A stretch of 64,000 nt of DNA from Sphingomonas panni (GTDB taxonomy: Bacteria; Pseudomonadota; Alphaproteobacteria; Sphingomonadales; Sphingomonadaceae), in contig NZ_JAKREU010000001.1 of assembly GCF_022664435.1 (NCBI RefSeq), positions 620,001-684,000 of the forward strand, given 5' to 3'. Position 1 is the first letter of the stretch. Each line of letters opens with the position of its first letter. Under the pieces are notes generated by a model. The model searched no databases, had not been told where the DNA came from, and saw only the letters and a program-made list of their open reading frames with translations. Shown here one piece after another: positions 54,540-62,269 of the stretch. The translations under genes were made by a program, and so were the position numbers.

Positions 54540-55427
54540 CTACTCCGCCGGCGCGTTCAGCGCCTTGACCAGCCAGTCGTGGAACAGCTTCACCGGCCGC
54601 TGCTGCAACATGCGCGGGCGACACACGAACCAGTGGCTGTAGGTCGAATCGACCGCCATATCGAACAACGGCACCAGCCGGTCATCGCGCGCCGTTTCGA
54701 AATGCGATTCGAGCATGAAGGCGACGCCCAATCCCTGCGCCGCCGCCTCCAGCATCAGCGTGCCCGAATCGAACCGGTCGATCGCGGCCGGCGCGACATC
54801 CGGCATGCCCGCCGCATGCATCCAGTCGGCAAAGGTGTCGGGCATGTCACGGTGGATCAGCGCGGTATGCTGTGCCAGTTGCGACGGATCGGTGATCGGC
54901 GTGCGGTCGATCAGCGCGCGTCCCGCAATCGCATAGACCCGGTTGCGGTCAAGCCGCCGCGCATACAGCGCCGGGTCGATCGCATGGTCCAGCACGATCG
55001 CGACGTCGATCCCCTCCCCCAGGCGGCCCAGCCCATGGTGCGCGGTATCGAAATCGAGGTGCAGTTCGGGATGCTGGTCGTGCAGGTCGCCCATGCGCGG
55101 CATCAGCCGCTGAATCGCAAACAGCGGCAGCACGCCCAGCCGCAGGCGCAGCACCTCCACCGCGCCCGACATCTGTTCGACCGCGTCCGACAGCGTGTCG
55201 AGCGCCCCCGACAGCAGCGCGAGCAGCCGTTCGCCATCGTCGTTCAGCCGCAGGGCCTGGTGCCGGCGTTCGAACAGCGGCTTGCCGATGAAGCGCTCCA
55301 TCGCCTGGACCCGGCGGCTCAGCGCGGGCGACGACAGCGCCAGTTCGTCGGCGGCGAGCTTGACCGAACCCAGTCGCGCGACATGCACGAACGCTTCGAT
55401 CGCGGTGAGAGGTGGCAGGCGGCGCAT
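54540..55427 (-). CDS. LysR-family regulator, GcvA-like
   Basis: 295 residues. The N-terminal winged helix has AFVHVARLGSVKLAADELALS (near 11-31) and LSSPALSRRVQAMERFIGKPLFER, typical of LysR proteins; the C-terminal effector domain (about 90-290) resembles GcvA/AmpR-type periplasmic-binding folds. The effector is unknown. The start at MRRLPPLTA is the family position; a longer frame upstream is spurious. The gene is divergent from the CDC48-like gene. Confidence 0.88.
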   Translation of the reverse strand: MRRLPPLTAIEAFVHVARLGSVKLAADELALSSPALSRRVQAMERFIGKPLFERRHQALRLNDDGERLLALLSGALDTLSDAVEQMSGAVEVLRLRLGVLPLFAIQRLMPRMGDLHDQHPELHLDFDTAHHGLGRLGEGIDVAIVLDHAIDPALYARRLDRNRVYAIAGRALIDRTPITDPSQLAQHTALIHRDMPDTFADWMHAAGMPDVAPAAIDRFDSGTLMLEAAAQGLGVAFMLESHFETARDDRLVPLFDMAVDSTYSHWFVCRPRMLQQRPVKLFHDWLVKALNAPAE

Positions 55428-55541
55428 CCGATACCCTAACTTGGTTGCGGTGCGGTACACGCTGCACGCCGATTGTCTCGCTTGCAACCATACACCGGTA
55501 TGGCGTTGCATTTTTTGCATCATGAATTGATTTGTTCGCAC

Positions 55542-55637
55542 TTGCACAAAAACGCGCCGCACCGCACATAGGACGTGCCTTTCAGGCATCCTCTCCTAAA
55601 AACTTTCCGGCCGGTCGTTTCGATCGGCCTTTTTTTT
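55542..55637 (+). ncRNA. Candidate small RNA with promoter and terminator
   Basis: TTGCAC (55542-55547), a 17-base spacer and CACATA (55565-55570) form a promoter. The transcript would start near 55575, fold a hairpin TGCCT-TTC-AGGCA (55576-55588), leave a pyrimidine-rich single strand with TCCTCTCC, and end at a strong terminator (55609-55637). No gene on this strand lies upstream, so the terminator needs its own transcript. The exposed anti-Shine-Dalgarno-like stretch suggests a trans-acting sRNA of about 60 bases. Alternatively it is a leader attenuator for the CDC48-like gene starting at 55705. Confidence 0.5.
55609..55637 (+). terminator. Intrinsic terminator upstream of CDC48-like gene
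   Basis: Nine-base-pair stem GGCCGGTCG/CGATCGGCC with a TTT loop and one G-T pair, followed by eight T residues. It faces the CDC48-like gene, 68 bases before its ATG. Confidence 0.85.
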
Positions 55638-55704
55638 CGTCTTGTTGCCGGCAACCCACCGCCCATATCCGCCGTTCCTTGCGTTCAGCTCAGGACGGAA
55701 TTTG

Positions 55705-57993
55705 ATGGCGGACAGCGAAACAGGCGGGCGGCGGTTGCAGGTGGCGAACGCCCGGCCCGAAGACAGCGGGCGCGGCATCGCCCATCTCCCCCGGTCGGTC
55801 ATGGCGCTGCTCGGCATCAACGAGGGCGATGTCGTCGAAATCATCGGCAAAAAGACGACGCCCGCGCGCGCCATCGCGCCCTATCCCGAGGATGAGGGCC
55901 TCGACATCGTCCGCATCGACGGGTTGCAGCGCGCCAATGCCGGCGTGGGGTCGGGCGACCAGGTCGAGGTGCGCAAGGCCGAGTCGCGCCCGGCCAGCCG
56001 TGTCGTCTTCGCGCCCGCCCAGCAGAATCTGCGGCTGCAGGGGTCGGCAAACGCGCTCAAGCGCACCTTTTTCGGCCGGCCGCTATGCCAGGGCGATATC
56101 GTCGCGACGACCGGGCATCAGCGGGTCGACAATCTGTCGCCCAATGTCCGTCGCTATGTGAACGCGCCCGCCTTTTCGTTGCAGGAAATCCGCCTCGCGG
56201 TCGTGTCGGCCACGCCCAAGGGCGTCGTGCATATCGACGAATCGACCGAGATCGAGCTGCGCCCCGAATATGAGGAACCGCGCGAGACTCGCCGCGCCGA
56301 CGTCACCTATGACGATATCGGCGGCATGGGGCAGACGATCGACCAGCTGCGCGAGATGGTCGAACTCCCCTTGCGCTATCCCGAACTGTTCCAGCGGCTT
56401 GGCGTCGATCCGCCCAAGGGGGTGTTGCTGCACGGGCCGCCCGGCACGGGCAAGACACGCCTCGCCCGCGCCGTCGCCAACGAATCGGACGCGGAGTTCT
56501 TCCTCATCAACGGTCCCGAGATCATGGGCTCGGCCTATGGCGAATCGGAAAAGCGCCTGCGCGAGGTGTTCGAGGAAGCGACCAAGGCGTCGCCCTCGAT
56601 CGTCTTCATCGACGAGATCGATTCGATCGCGCCCAAGCGTGGACAGGTATCGGGCGAGGCCGAAAAGCGGCTGGTCGCACAGCTGCTGACGCTGATGGAC
56701 GGGCTCGAATCGCGCGCCAACATCGTCGTCATCGCCGCGACCAACCGGCCGGAAGCGATCGACGAGGCGCTGCGCCGGCCCGGCCGGTTCGATCGCGAGA
56801 TCGTGGTCGGCGTGCCGGACGAGCGCGGTCGGCGCGAAATCCTCGGTATCCACACCCGTGGTATGCCGCTCGACGACAATGTCGATCTGGGCGAGCTGTC
56901 GCGCACGACCTACGGCTTTGTCGGCGCAGATCTGGCGGCCCTGACCCGGGAGGCGGCGATCGATTCGGTCCGGCGGATCATGCCGCGCATCGACCTGTCG
57001 GCCGGCACGATCCCGCAGGACGTGCTCGACAGCCTGTCGGTCACCCGCGACGATTTCGTCGAGGCGCTGAAGCGCGTGCAGCCGAGCGCGATGCGGGAGG
57101 TGATGGTGCAGGCCCCCACCGTCCGCTGGGACGATGTCGGTGGCCTCGACGATGCGCAGATGCGGTTGAAGGAAGGGGTCGAGCTGCCGCTCAAGTCGCC
57201 CGATTCCTTCCGCCGGCTGGGCATCCGCCCGGCCAAGGGATTCCTGCTCTACGGCCCGCCCGGCACCGGCAAGACGCTGCTGGCCAAGGCGGTCGCGCGC
57301 GAGGCGGAGGCGAACTTCATCGCCACCAAGTCGAGCGACCTGCTGTCCAAATGGTATGGCGAAAGCGAGCAGCAGATCGCCCGCCTGTTCGCGCGCGCCA
57401 GACAGGTTGCCCCCACGGTGATCTTCATCGACGAACTCGATTCGCTGGTGCCCGCGCGTGGCGGCGGCATGGGCGAACCGCAGGTGACCGAGCGGGTGGT
57501 GAACACGATCCTGGCGGAAATGGACGGGCTGGAGGAACTGCAGTCGGTCGTGGTGATCGGCGCCACCAACCGCCCGAACATGGTCGATCCGGCGCTGCTG
57601 CGCCCCGGCCGGTTCGACGAGTTGATCTATGTCGGCGTGCCCGACCAGGCCGGCCGTGCGCGCATCCTCGGCATCCAGACGCAGAAGATGCCGCTGGCCA
57701 CCGATGTCGACCTGGGTGCCATCGCCGCGCGGACCGATCGGTTCACTGGTGCCGACCTTGAAGATGTGGTGCGCCGGGCCGGCCTGTTCGCACTGCGCGC
57801 CTCGCTCGACACGCGCGAGGTGACGATGGCGCATTTCGAATCGGCGCTGGCCGAATCCCGCGCCTCGGTAACGGCGGAGATGGAGGAGGAATATCGCGCC
57901 ATGTCCGCCCGGCTGAAGCAGGATGCGGTCGCGATCCAGCCGATCGGCTTCATCGCCCCCGGCATGGTCGAAGGGCGCGGGCCGAAGGGGTAG
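55705..57993 (+). CDS. CDC48/p97-type double AAA ATPase
   Basis: 762 residues built like archaeal VAT and eukaryotic Cdc48: an N-terminal double-psi barrel plus alpha/beta subdomain (about 10-190), then two AAA rings. D1 has GPPGTGKTRLARA near 248-260 and FIDEIDS near 306; D2 has GPPGTGKTLLAKA near 517-529, the SKWYGESE motif near 547-554 and FIDELDS near 575. Both Walker A and B motifs are intact. Such proteins unfold substrates or pull them from complexes. No partner cofactor is adjacent. The C-terminus has no proteasome-docking HbYX motif. Start at MADSETGG. Confidence 0.93.
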   Translation: MADSETGGRRLQVANARPEDSGRGIAHLPRSVMALLGINEGDVVEIIGKKTTPARAIAPYPEDEGLDIVRIDGLQRANAGVGSGDQVEVRKAESRPASRVVFAPAQQNLRLQGSANALKRTFFGRPLCQGDIVATTGHQRVDNLSPNVRRYVNAPAFSLQEIRLAVVSATPKGVVHIDESTEIELRPEYEEPRETRRADVTYDDIGGMGQTIDQLREMVELPLRYPELFQRLGVDPPKGVLLHGPPGTGKTRLARAVANESDAEFFLINGPEIMGSAYGESEKRLREVFEEATKASPSIVFIDEIDSIAPKRGQVSGEAEKRLVAQLLTLMDGLESRANIVVIAATNRPEAIDEALRRPGRFDREIVVGVPDERGRREILGIHTRGMPLDDNVDLGELSRTTYGFVGADLAALTREAAIDSVRRIMPRIDLSAGTIPQDVLDSLSVTRDDFVEALKRVQPSAMREVMVQAPTVRWDDVGGLDDAQMRLKEGVELPLKSPDSFRRLGIRPAKGFLLYGPPGTGKTLLAKAVAREAEANFIATKSSDLLSKWYGESEQQIARLFARARQVAPTVIFIDELDSLVPARGGGMGEPQVTERVVNTILAEMDGLEELQSVVVIGATNRPNMVDPALLRPGRFDELIYVGVPDQAGRARILGIQTQKMPLATDVDLGAIAARTDRFTGADLEDVVRRAGLFALRASLDTREVTMAHFESALAESRASVTAEMEEEYRAMSARLKQDAVAIQPIGFIAPGMVEGRGPKG

Positions 57994-58000
57994 CCAGGGC

Positions 58001-58024
58001 GGGGACCGGCGCGAACCGGTCCCC
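58001..58024. terminator. Hairpin between convergent genes
   Basis: GGGGACCGG and CCGGTCCCC (58001-58009 and 58016-58024) form a nine-base-pair stem with a six-base loop. It lies between the ends of the CDC48-like and metallothionein genes and may terminate both, although no T-run follows. Confidence 0.5.
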
Positions 58025-58032
58025 GTTCGGCA

Positions 58033-58203
58033 TCAGCCGTGGCAGGGGCAACCGGCATGGTCGCAGCCGGCCGACTGCGCATGGTGATCGGCGCAATTGT
58101 CGCCGCAGAACAGGCGGCCCTCGGCCTCGATGGCCTTGGCGGTGCTCACGACGCACACGCAATCGGCACAGGCGCACTTCACCATTTCAACAGCTACGGT
58201 CAT
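58033..58203 (-). CDS. Bacterial metallothionein (SmtA/BmtA type)
   Basis: 56-residue metal-binding protein with nine cysteines (positions 10, 12, 15, 17, 33, 37, 47, 52, 54) and four histidines (40, 41, 49, 55). The pattern CxCxxCxC near the N-terminus and GCPCHG at the end match the Synechococcus SmtA zinc metallothionein, which uses nine cysteines and two histidines to hold four zinc ions. It buffers excess zinc or cadmium in the cytoplasm. It begins 4 bases after the ArsR gene, so both are made from one transcript. Confidence 0.9.
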   Translation of the reverse strand: MTVAVEMVKCACADCVCVVSTAKAIEAEGRLFCGDNCADHHAQSAGCDHAGCPCHG

Positions 58204-58207
58204 CGGA

Positions 58208-58513
58208 TCATTCCTCTTCGATCGGTTCTTCGGGTTCGAGCACATGGTCCATCATGTTGGTGAGCATGGAACGGACATGACAGTCGGGCAGCGCGTAGAA
58301 GATGTTCCGCCCGCTACGCGTCTGTTGCAGCAACCTCCCCGCGCGCAGCAGCCGGAGATGCTGCGAGGCGAGGCTCTGGCTGACCCCGACCGCTTCGGTC
58401 AGTTCCCCCACCGATCGCGGCCCGTTCAGGCATTCCGCCACCAGCCGCAGGCGATTGGGTTCGCCCAGCAACCGGAACAGTTCCGCCAATTGCGATGCCT
58501 CGTCCTGCGTCAT
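58208..58513 (-). CDS. ArsR/SmtB-family zinc-sensing repressor
   Basis: 101 residues with the ArsR winged helix (LGEPNRLRLVAECL, SQSLASQHLRLLRAGRLL, near 45-62). The last helix holds D-x-H-x10-H-x2-E (Asp and His near 77-79, His near 90, Glu near 93), exactly the spacing of the alpha-5 zinc site of SmtB; the alpha-3 Cys-x-Cys motif is missing. Zinc binding at this site releases DNA in known relatives. It would repress its own operon, including the metallothionein 4 bases downstream. Confidence 0.9.
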   Translation of the reverse strand: MTQDEASQLAELFRLLGEPNRLRLVAECLNGPRSVGELTEAVGVSQSLASQHLRLLRAGRLLQQTRSGRNIFYALPDCHVRSMLTNMMDHVLEPEEPIEEE

Positions 58514-58525
58514 TTACCCATCAAC

Positions 58526-58568
58526 ATATGAACACGTCCTAATATATTTATATTATACGATGCGTCAA
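58526..58568 (-). promoter_or_regulatory. Promoter and candidate operator of the arsR-metallothionein operon
   Basis: On the minus strand TTGACG (58568-58563), a 16-base spacer and TATATT (58546-58541) make a good sigma-70 promoter. Right at the expected start site is TGTTCATAT (58534-58526), matching one half of the SmtB/ArsR-type operator (ATATGAACA in reverse). A repressor bound there would block transcription. The second half-site is not clear. Confidence 0.55.
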
Positions 58569-58689
58569 GTGATCCGACGGCTGCTGCGGACATTCGTCGC
58601 ACCGCGAAACCGATCCGCTTGCAAGTTCGTTGCGCTTTTGCGACGACGCGCTGACCATGGCCTTTCGCGCCATCCGTTCGAGGATTTGC

Positions 58690-59298
58690 ATGACGACGAG
58701 TTCCAACGCCGCGACCCGACGGAAGCCGCGCGGCGTACCATCGCCGGCCGGCATCTTTCTGCGCGGGTTCGTCAAGCATCCGGTGATGGTCGGATCGGTG
58801 ATCCCCTCGTCCAACCGCCTGATCCGCAAGATGCTGGCTCCGATCGACTGGGCCGGTGCCAAGGTCGTGGTGGAATATGGTCCCGGTGTCGGCACCTTTT
58901 GCCGCCCGATCCTCGAACGGCTGGCACCCGATGCACAGCTGATCGTGATCGACACCAATCCCGACTTCATCGATTATCTGAACGCGACGATCCTCGATTC
59001 CCGCTTCTCGGCGGTGCATGGGTCGGCGACCGACGTCGAACGCATCGTGGCGGAACATGGCCATGCCCACGCCGATTACGTCCTGTCCGGCCTGCCCTTT
59101 TCCACGCTGCCGCCGGGCATCGGCGACCGGATCGCCGCCGCGACGCAGGCCGTGTTGCGGCCGGGCGGTGCGTTCCTCGTCTACCAGTTCAACCCGCGCG
59201 TGCGCGATTTCCTCGACCGGCAATTCGCGCGGATCGACCATGACATGGAATGGTGGAACGTTCCCCCGGCCCAGTTGTGGTGGGCGTGGAAGGATTGA
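58690..59298 (+). CDS. Phospholipid N-methyltransferase-like (PmtA family)
   Basis: 202 residues of the COG3963-type methyltransferases. SAM-binding motif I is VVEYGPGVGTFCRPIL near 60-75, with VIDTNPDF near 87-94 and GLPFSTLPPG near 127-136 as in bacterial PmtA, which converts phosphatidylethanolamine to phosphatidylcholine. Substrate assignment is by family only. An ATG 33 bases upstream is a possible alternative start. The type III PKS gene follows after 39 bases, so it may share that transcript. Confidence 0.75.
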   Translation: MTTSSNAATRRKPRGVPSPAGIFLRGFVKHPVMVGSVIPSSNRLIRKMLAPIDWAGAKVVVEYGPGVGTFCRPILERLAPDAQLIVIDTNPDFIDYLNATILDSRFSAVHGSATDVERIVAEHGHAHADYVLSGLPFSTLPPGIGDRIAAATQAVLRPGGAFLVYQFNPRVRDFLDRQFARIDHDMEWWNVPPAQLWWAWKD

Positions 59299-59337
59299 TC
59301 GGGTAGCATCTGGCCCCCCTTGCGCGTTGATCGCCGG

Positions 59338-60417
59338 ATGACCTCCACCCCCGCGCCCGTCGCCTGGCTCAACGCCGTCGCGACCGCGACACCCTCGCAC
59401 GATATCCACAACGCCTTTATCGGCTGGGCGCGCCGACGCCTGCCCGAACGCGAGGCGAAGCTGTTCGACCGGATGGTCGAGCGCGCCGGAATCGGCCATC
59501 GCTGGTCGGTGCTGCCGGTCGGGTCGGATGGCGGTTCGCCGGTCGCCCCCGGCGGTTTTTATGCCGCGGCGATGCCCGGCACCGCCGCGCGCATGGCGAT
59601 CTATGCCGATGCGGCACCGACGCTGGCCATCGAAGCCATCGAATCCTTGAGCGAACGGGTGGCGCTGGACGGGATCACCCATCTGGTCGTGGCGAGCTGC
59701 ACCGGCTTCGTCGCGCCGGGCATCGATCAGATCATCGCCGCGCGGATCGGCCTGTCGCCGCACGTCGAACGGCTGCTGGTCGGGTTCATGGGCTGCTATG
59801 CCGCCGTCGCCGCGCTGCGCAGCGCCCGCCACATCGTCCGGTCGGAGCCGCAGGCGCGGGTGCTGGTCGTCACGGTCGAGCTGTCGACGCTGCACCTCCA
59901 ACCCGCGACCTCGCTGGAGCCGCTGCTGGCGATGCTGCAATTCGGCGATGGTGCCGCCGCCGCGCTGGTCACGGCCGACGCGACGGGGTTCGCGATCGAG
60001 GCGCCGTTTGCCGCGACATTGCCCGATTCGGCGGCGCTGATCCGCTGGGACATCACCGATGCCGGCTTTGCGATGCATCTGTCGGGCGAGGTGCCGGCAC
60101 GGATCGCGCAGGCGCTGACCGATCCCGATTTCGCCAGTGCCGCGACCGGGGGGCGTTCGCTGTCCGACGTGGATGGCTGGGCGGTCCATGCCGGCGGGCG
60201 ATCGATCCTCGACGCGGTCGAGCGCAGCCTGTCGCTGTCGCCCGAGGCACTGGCCGCGTCGCGTCGCGTTCTGGCGGCGAACGGCAACATGTCGTCGGCG
60301 ACGTTGATGTTCGTGCTGGCGGCGATGCTGGACGGGCCGCCGGTATCGAACGGCATCGCACTGGCCTTCGGTCCCGGCCTCGCCGCCGAAGGGTTCGGCT
60401 TTCGGAGCGCACCATGA
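59338..60417 (+). CDS. Type III polyketide synthase
   Basis: 359 residues of the chalcone/stilbene synthase superfamily. The active-site cysteine is in LVGFMGCYAA near 152, the histidine in WAVHAGGRSILD near 284 (HAGG in place of the common HPGG), and the asparagine in ANGNMSSATL near 316, completing the Cys-His-Asn triad. Such enzymes extend acyl-CoA with malonyl-CoA to pyrones, resorcinols or phloroglucinols. Its stop overlaps the ATG of the next gene. With the methyltransferase and flavoprotein it forms an operon likely to make a tailored aromatic or lipid product. Confidence 0.9.
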   Translation: MTSTPAPVAWLNAVATATPSHDIHNAFIGWARRRLPEREAKLFDRMVERAGIGHRWSVLPVGSDGGSPVAPGGFYAAAMPGTAARMAIYADAAPTLAIEAIESLSERVALDGITHLVVASCTGFVAPGIDQIIAARIGLSPHVERLLVGFMGCYAAVAALRSARHIVRSEPQARVLVVTVELSTLHLQPATSLEPLLAMLQFGDGAAAALVTADATGFAIEAPFAATLPDSAALIRWDITDAGFAMHLSGEVPARIAQALTDPDFASAATGGRSLSDVDGWAVHAGGRSILDAVERSLSLSPEALAASRRVLAANGNMSSATLMFVLAAMLDGPPVSNGIALAFGPGLAAEGFGFRSAP

Positions 60418-61100
60418 GCTTTCCCCGGTCCCATGCCGAAGAGGCGATGGACGATCCCGCCCTGCCCCCCGAAACCTATGCCGCGGTGTTGCGCGACCTG
60501 GCGCAGGTCAATGTCGTGACGATGGCGGCGCGACCGACGCTGGCGTTCCTGGACAGCATCGTCGGGCGCGGCGACCGGTTGAAGCTGCTTGATGTCGGCT
60601 ATGGCGATGGCGACATGCTGCGCCGGATCGCGCGCTGGGCGGTGAAGCGCGGGGTGACGGCGGAACTGGTCGGGATCGACCTGAACCCGCGTAGCGAAGC
60701 CATCGCCCGTGCCGACACCGCCCCCGACCTGCCCATCACCTATCGCACCGGCGACTATGCCGATCTGGCGGGCGAAGGCTGGGACGTGATCGTCTCCGGC
60801 CTCGTCGCGCATCACATGAGCCATGGACAGCTGGTCGCGTTCCTGCGGTTCATGGAGGCGCAGGCGGCACGCGGCTGGTTCGTCAACGACCTGCACCGCC
60901 ACCGGTTCGCCCATCGCGGCTATCCGCTGCTGGCGACCTTGCTGCGCTGGCACCGAATCGTCCGGGCCGACGGCACGCTGTCGATCGCGCGATCCTACCG
61001 CCCCGACGAATGGCCGCCGATCCTGGCCGAAGCGGGGATCACGGGAGCCGAGGTCCGGCGGCGCTTCCCCTTCCGGCTATGCGTCGAACGCCGGCGCTGA
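60414..61100 (+). CDS. SAM methyltransferase of the type III PKS operon
   Basis: 228 residues with the class I SAM motif LLDVGYGDGDMLRRIA near 59-74 (GYGDG in place of the usual GxGxG) and GIDLNPRSEAIA near 86-97. It overlaps the PKS stop by four bases and the flavoprotein gene by 22, so it almost certainly acts on the PKS product, probably by O- or C-methylation. The fold alone does not tell which. Confidence 0.85.
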   Translation: MSFPRSHAEEAMDDPALPPETYAAVLRDLAQVNVVTMAARPTLAFLDSIVGRGDRLKLLDVGYGDGDMLRRIARWAVKRGVTAELVGIDLNPRSEAIARADTAPDLPITYRTGDYADLAGEGWDVIVSGLVAHHMSHGQLVAFLRFMEAQAARGWFVNDLHRHRFAHRGYPLLATLLRWHRIVRADGTLSIARSYRPDEWPPILAEAGITGAEVRRRFPFRLCVERRR

Positions 61101-62194
61101 TCGCCGGCGGCGGTCCGGCGGGGTCGGTCGCCGCGCTGCTGCTCGCACAGGGCGGCGACCGGCCGCTGGTGCTGGAGCGATCCCGCGAACCGCAGGATGC
61201 GCTGTGTGGCGGGTTCCTGTCGTGGCGGACGCTCGAATCGCTGGCAAACGTCGGACTCGATCCGGCGACGCTGGGCGGCCATGTCGTACGCCGAGTCGTG
61301 CTGTTCGCCGGCAAGGGCCGCGCCGAATCCCCCTTGCCCGCGCCCGCCATCGGCCTGTCGCGTCTGCGACTCGACGCGCTGCTGCTGGATGCGGCACGGA
61401 CAGCCGGTGCGGGCGTCGAGCGCGGCGTGACGATCCGCTCGGCCGAGGACACCACGCTCCACACCGGAGACGGCGCGGCGGTAAGCGGCGACACGCTGTT
61501 CCTCGCCACCGGCAAGCACGATCTGCGCGGGACGATGCGCGACGCGCCGGTCGGCGACGATCCGGCGATGGGGGTGCGCGTGCGACTGGCACCGAACCCC
61601 GCGCTAACCCGGTTGGTCGGCGACGCGATCGAACTGCACGCCGTCGCCGGTGGCTATGGCGGGCTGGTGCTACAGGAGGATGGCAGCGCGAACCTGTGCA
61701 TGGCGCTGCGCCGGTCGCGCCTCAAGGCAGCGGGCGACCTGCCCGCATTGTTGCGCGAACTGGCGGACGAACTGCCCGCGCTGGGCGAGCGACTCGCGCA
61801 TCTGCACGGCACGCCGGCGATCGATGCCATCGCCAACGTTCCCTATGGCTGGCGGGCGAAGGGCACGGTGCCCGGCGTCTATCGGCTGGGCGATCAGGCC
61901 GGGGTGATCCCGTCGCTGGCGGGCGAAGGCATGGGCATCGCCATCGCCAGCGCCATCCGCGCGGTGCGGCATTGGCAGGGGCATGGCCCGGACGGTGCGC
62001 CCGATTTCCAGCTCACGCTGCGCCGGCACCTGCATCGCCCGATCGCGCTGGCCGGGGTGCTGCGGACGCTGGCCGAACATCCCGCAGCCCATCCGCTGCT
62101 GCTGGCAGGCGGGCGGGTCGCGCCGCTGGTGAATGCCATGGCGCGCTGGACCCGGATCACATCCGTCAGCCGCCGTTCAGCAAACCCGGCCTAG
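61079..62194 (+). CDS. FAD-dependent oxidoreductase of the type III PKS operon
   Basis: 371 residues of the PHBH/geranylgeranyl-reductase-like flavoproteins. The N-terminal FAD motif is LIAGGGPAGSVAALLLA near 7-23, and the second FAD motif is YRLGDQAGVIPSLAGEGMGIA near 269-289 (GD with downstream GEGMG). It would hydroxylate or reduce the PKS product. The start is the ATG 22 bases inside the methyltransferase gene. Homologous trios make methylated, oxidised phenolic lipids in actinomycetes. Confidence 0.85.
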   Translation: MRRTPALIAGGGPAGSVAALLLAQGGDRPLVLERSREPQDALCGGFLSWRTLESLANVGLDPATLGGHVVRRVVLFAGKGRAESPLPAPAIGLSRLRLDALLLDAARTAGAGVERGVTIRSAEDTTLHTGDGAAVSGDTLFLATGKHDLRGTMRDAPVGDDPAMGVRVRLAPNPALTRLVGDAIELHAVAGGYGGLVLQEDGSANLCMALRRSRLKAAGDLPALLRELADELPALGERLAHLHGTPAIDAIANVPYGWRAKGTVPGVYRLGDQAGVIPSLAGEGMGIAIASAIRAVRHWQGHGPDGAPDFQLTLRRHLHRPIALAGVLRTLAEHPAAHPLLLAGGRVAPLVNAMARWTRITSVSRRSANPA

Positions 62195-62269
62195 CGCGCG
62201 CCATTCCCAATGCGCTGTGCGTCCGGGGCTTGTGCCGCCGGGGGCGGGCGCGGTATCCGGCGCATTCCC

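Noticed and set aside
58510..60189. 559-codon minus-strand frame opposite the PKS and PmtA genes
   Set aside because: No domain and unlikely composition; overlaps certain genes on the other strand.
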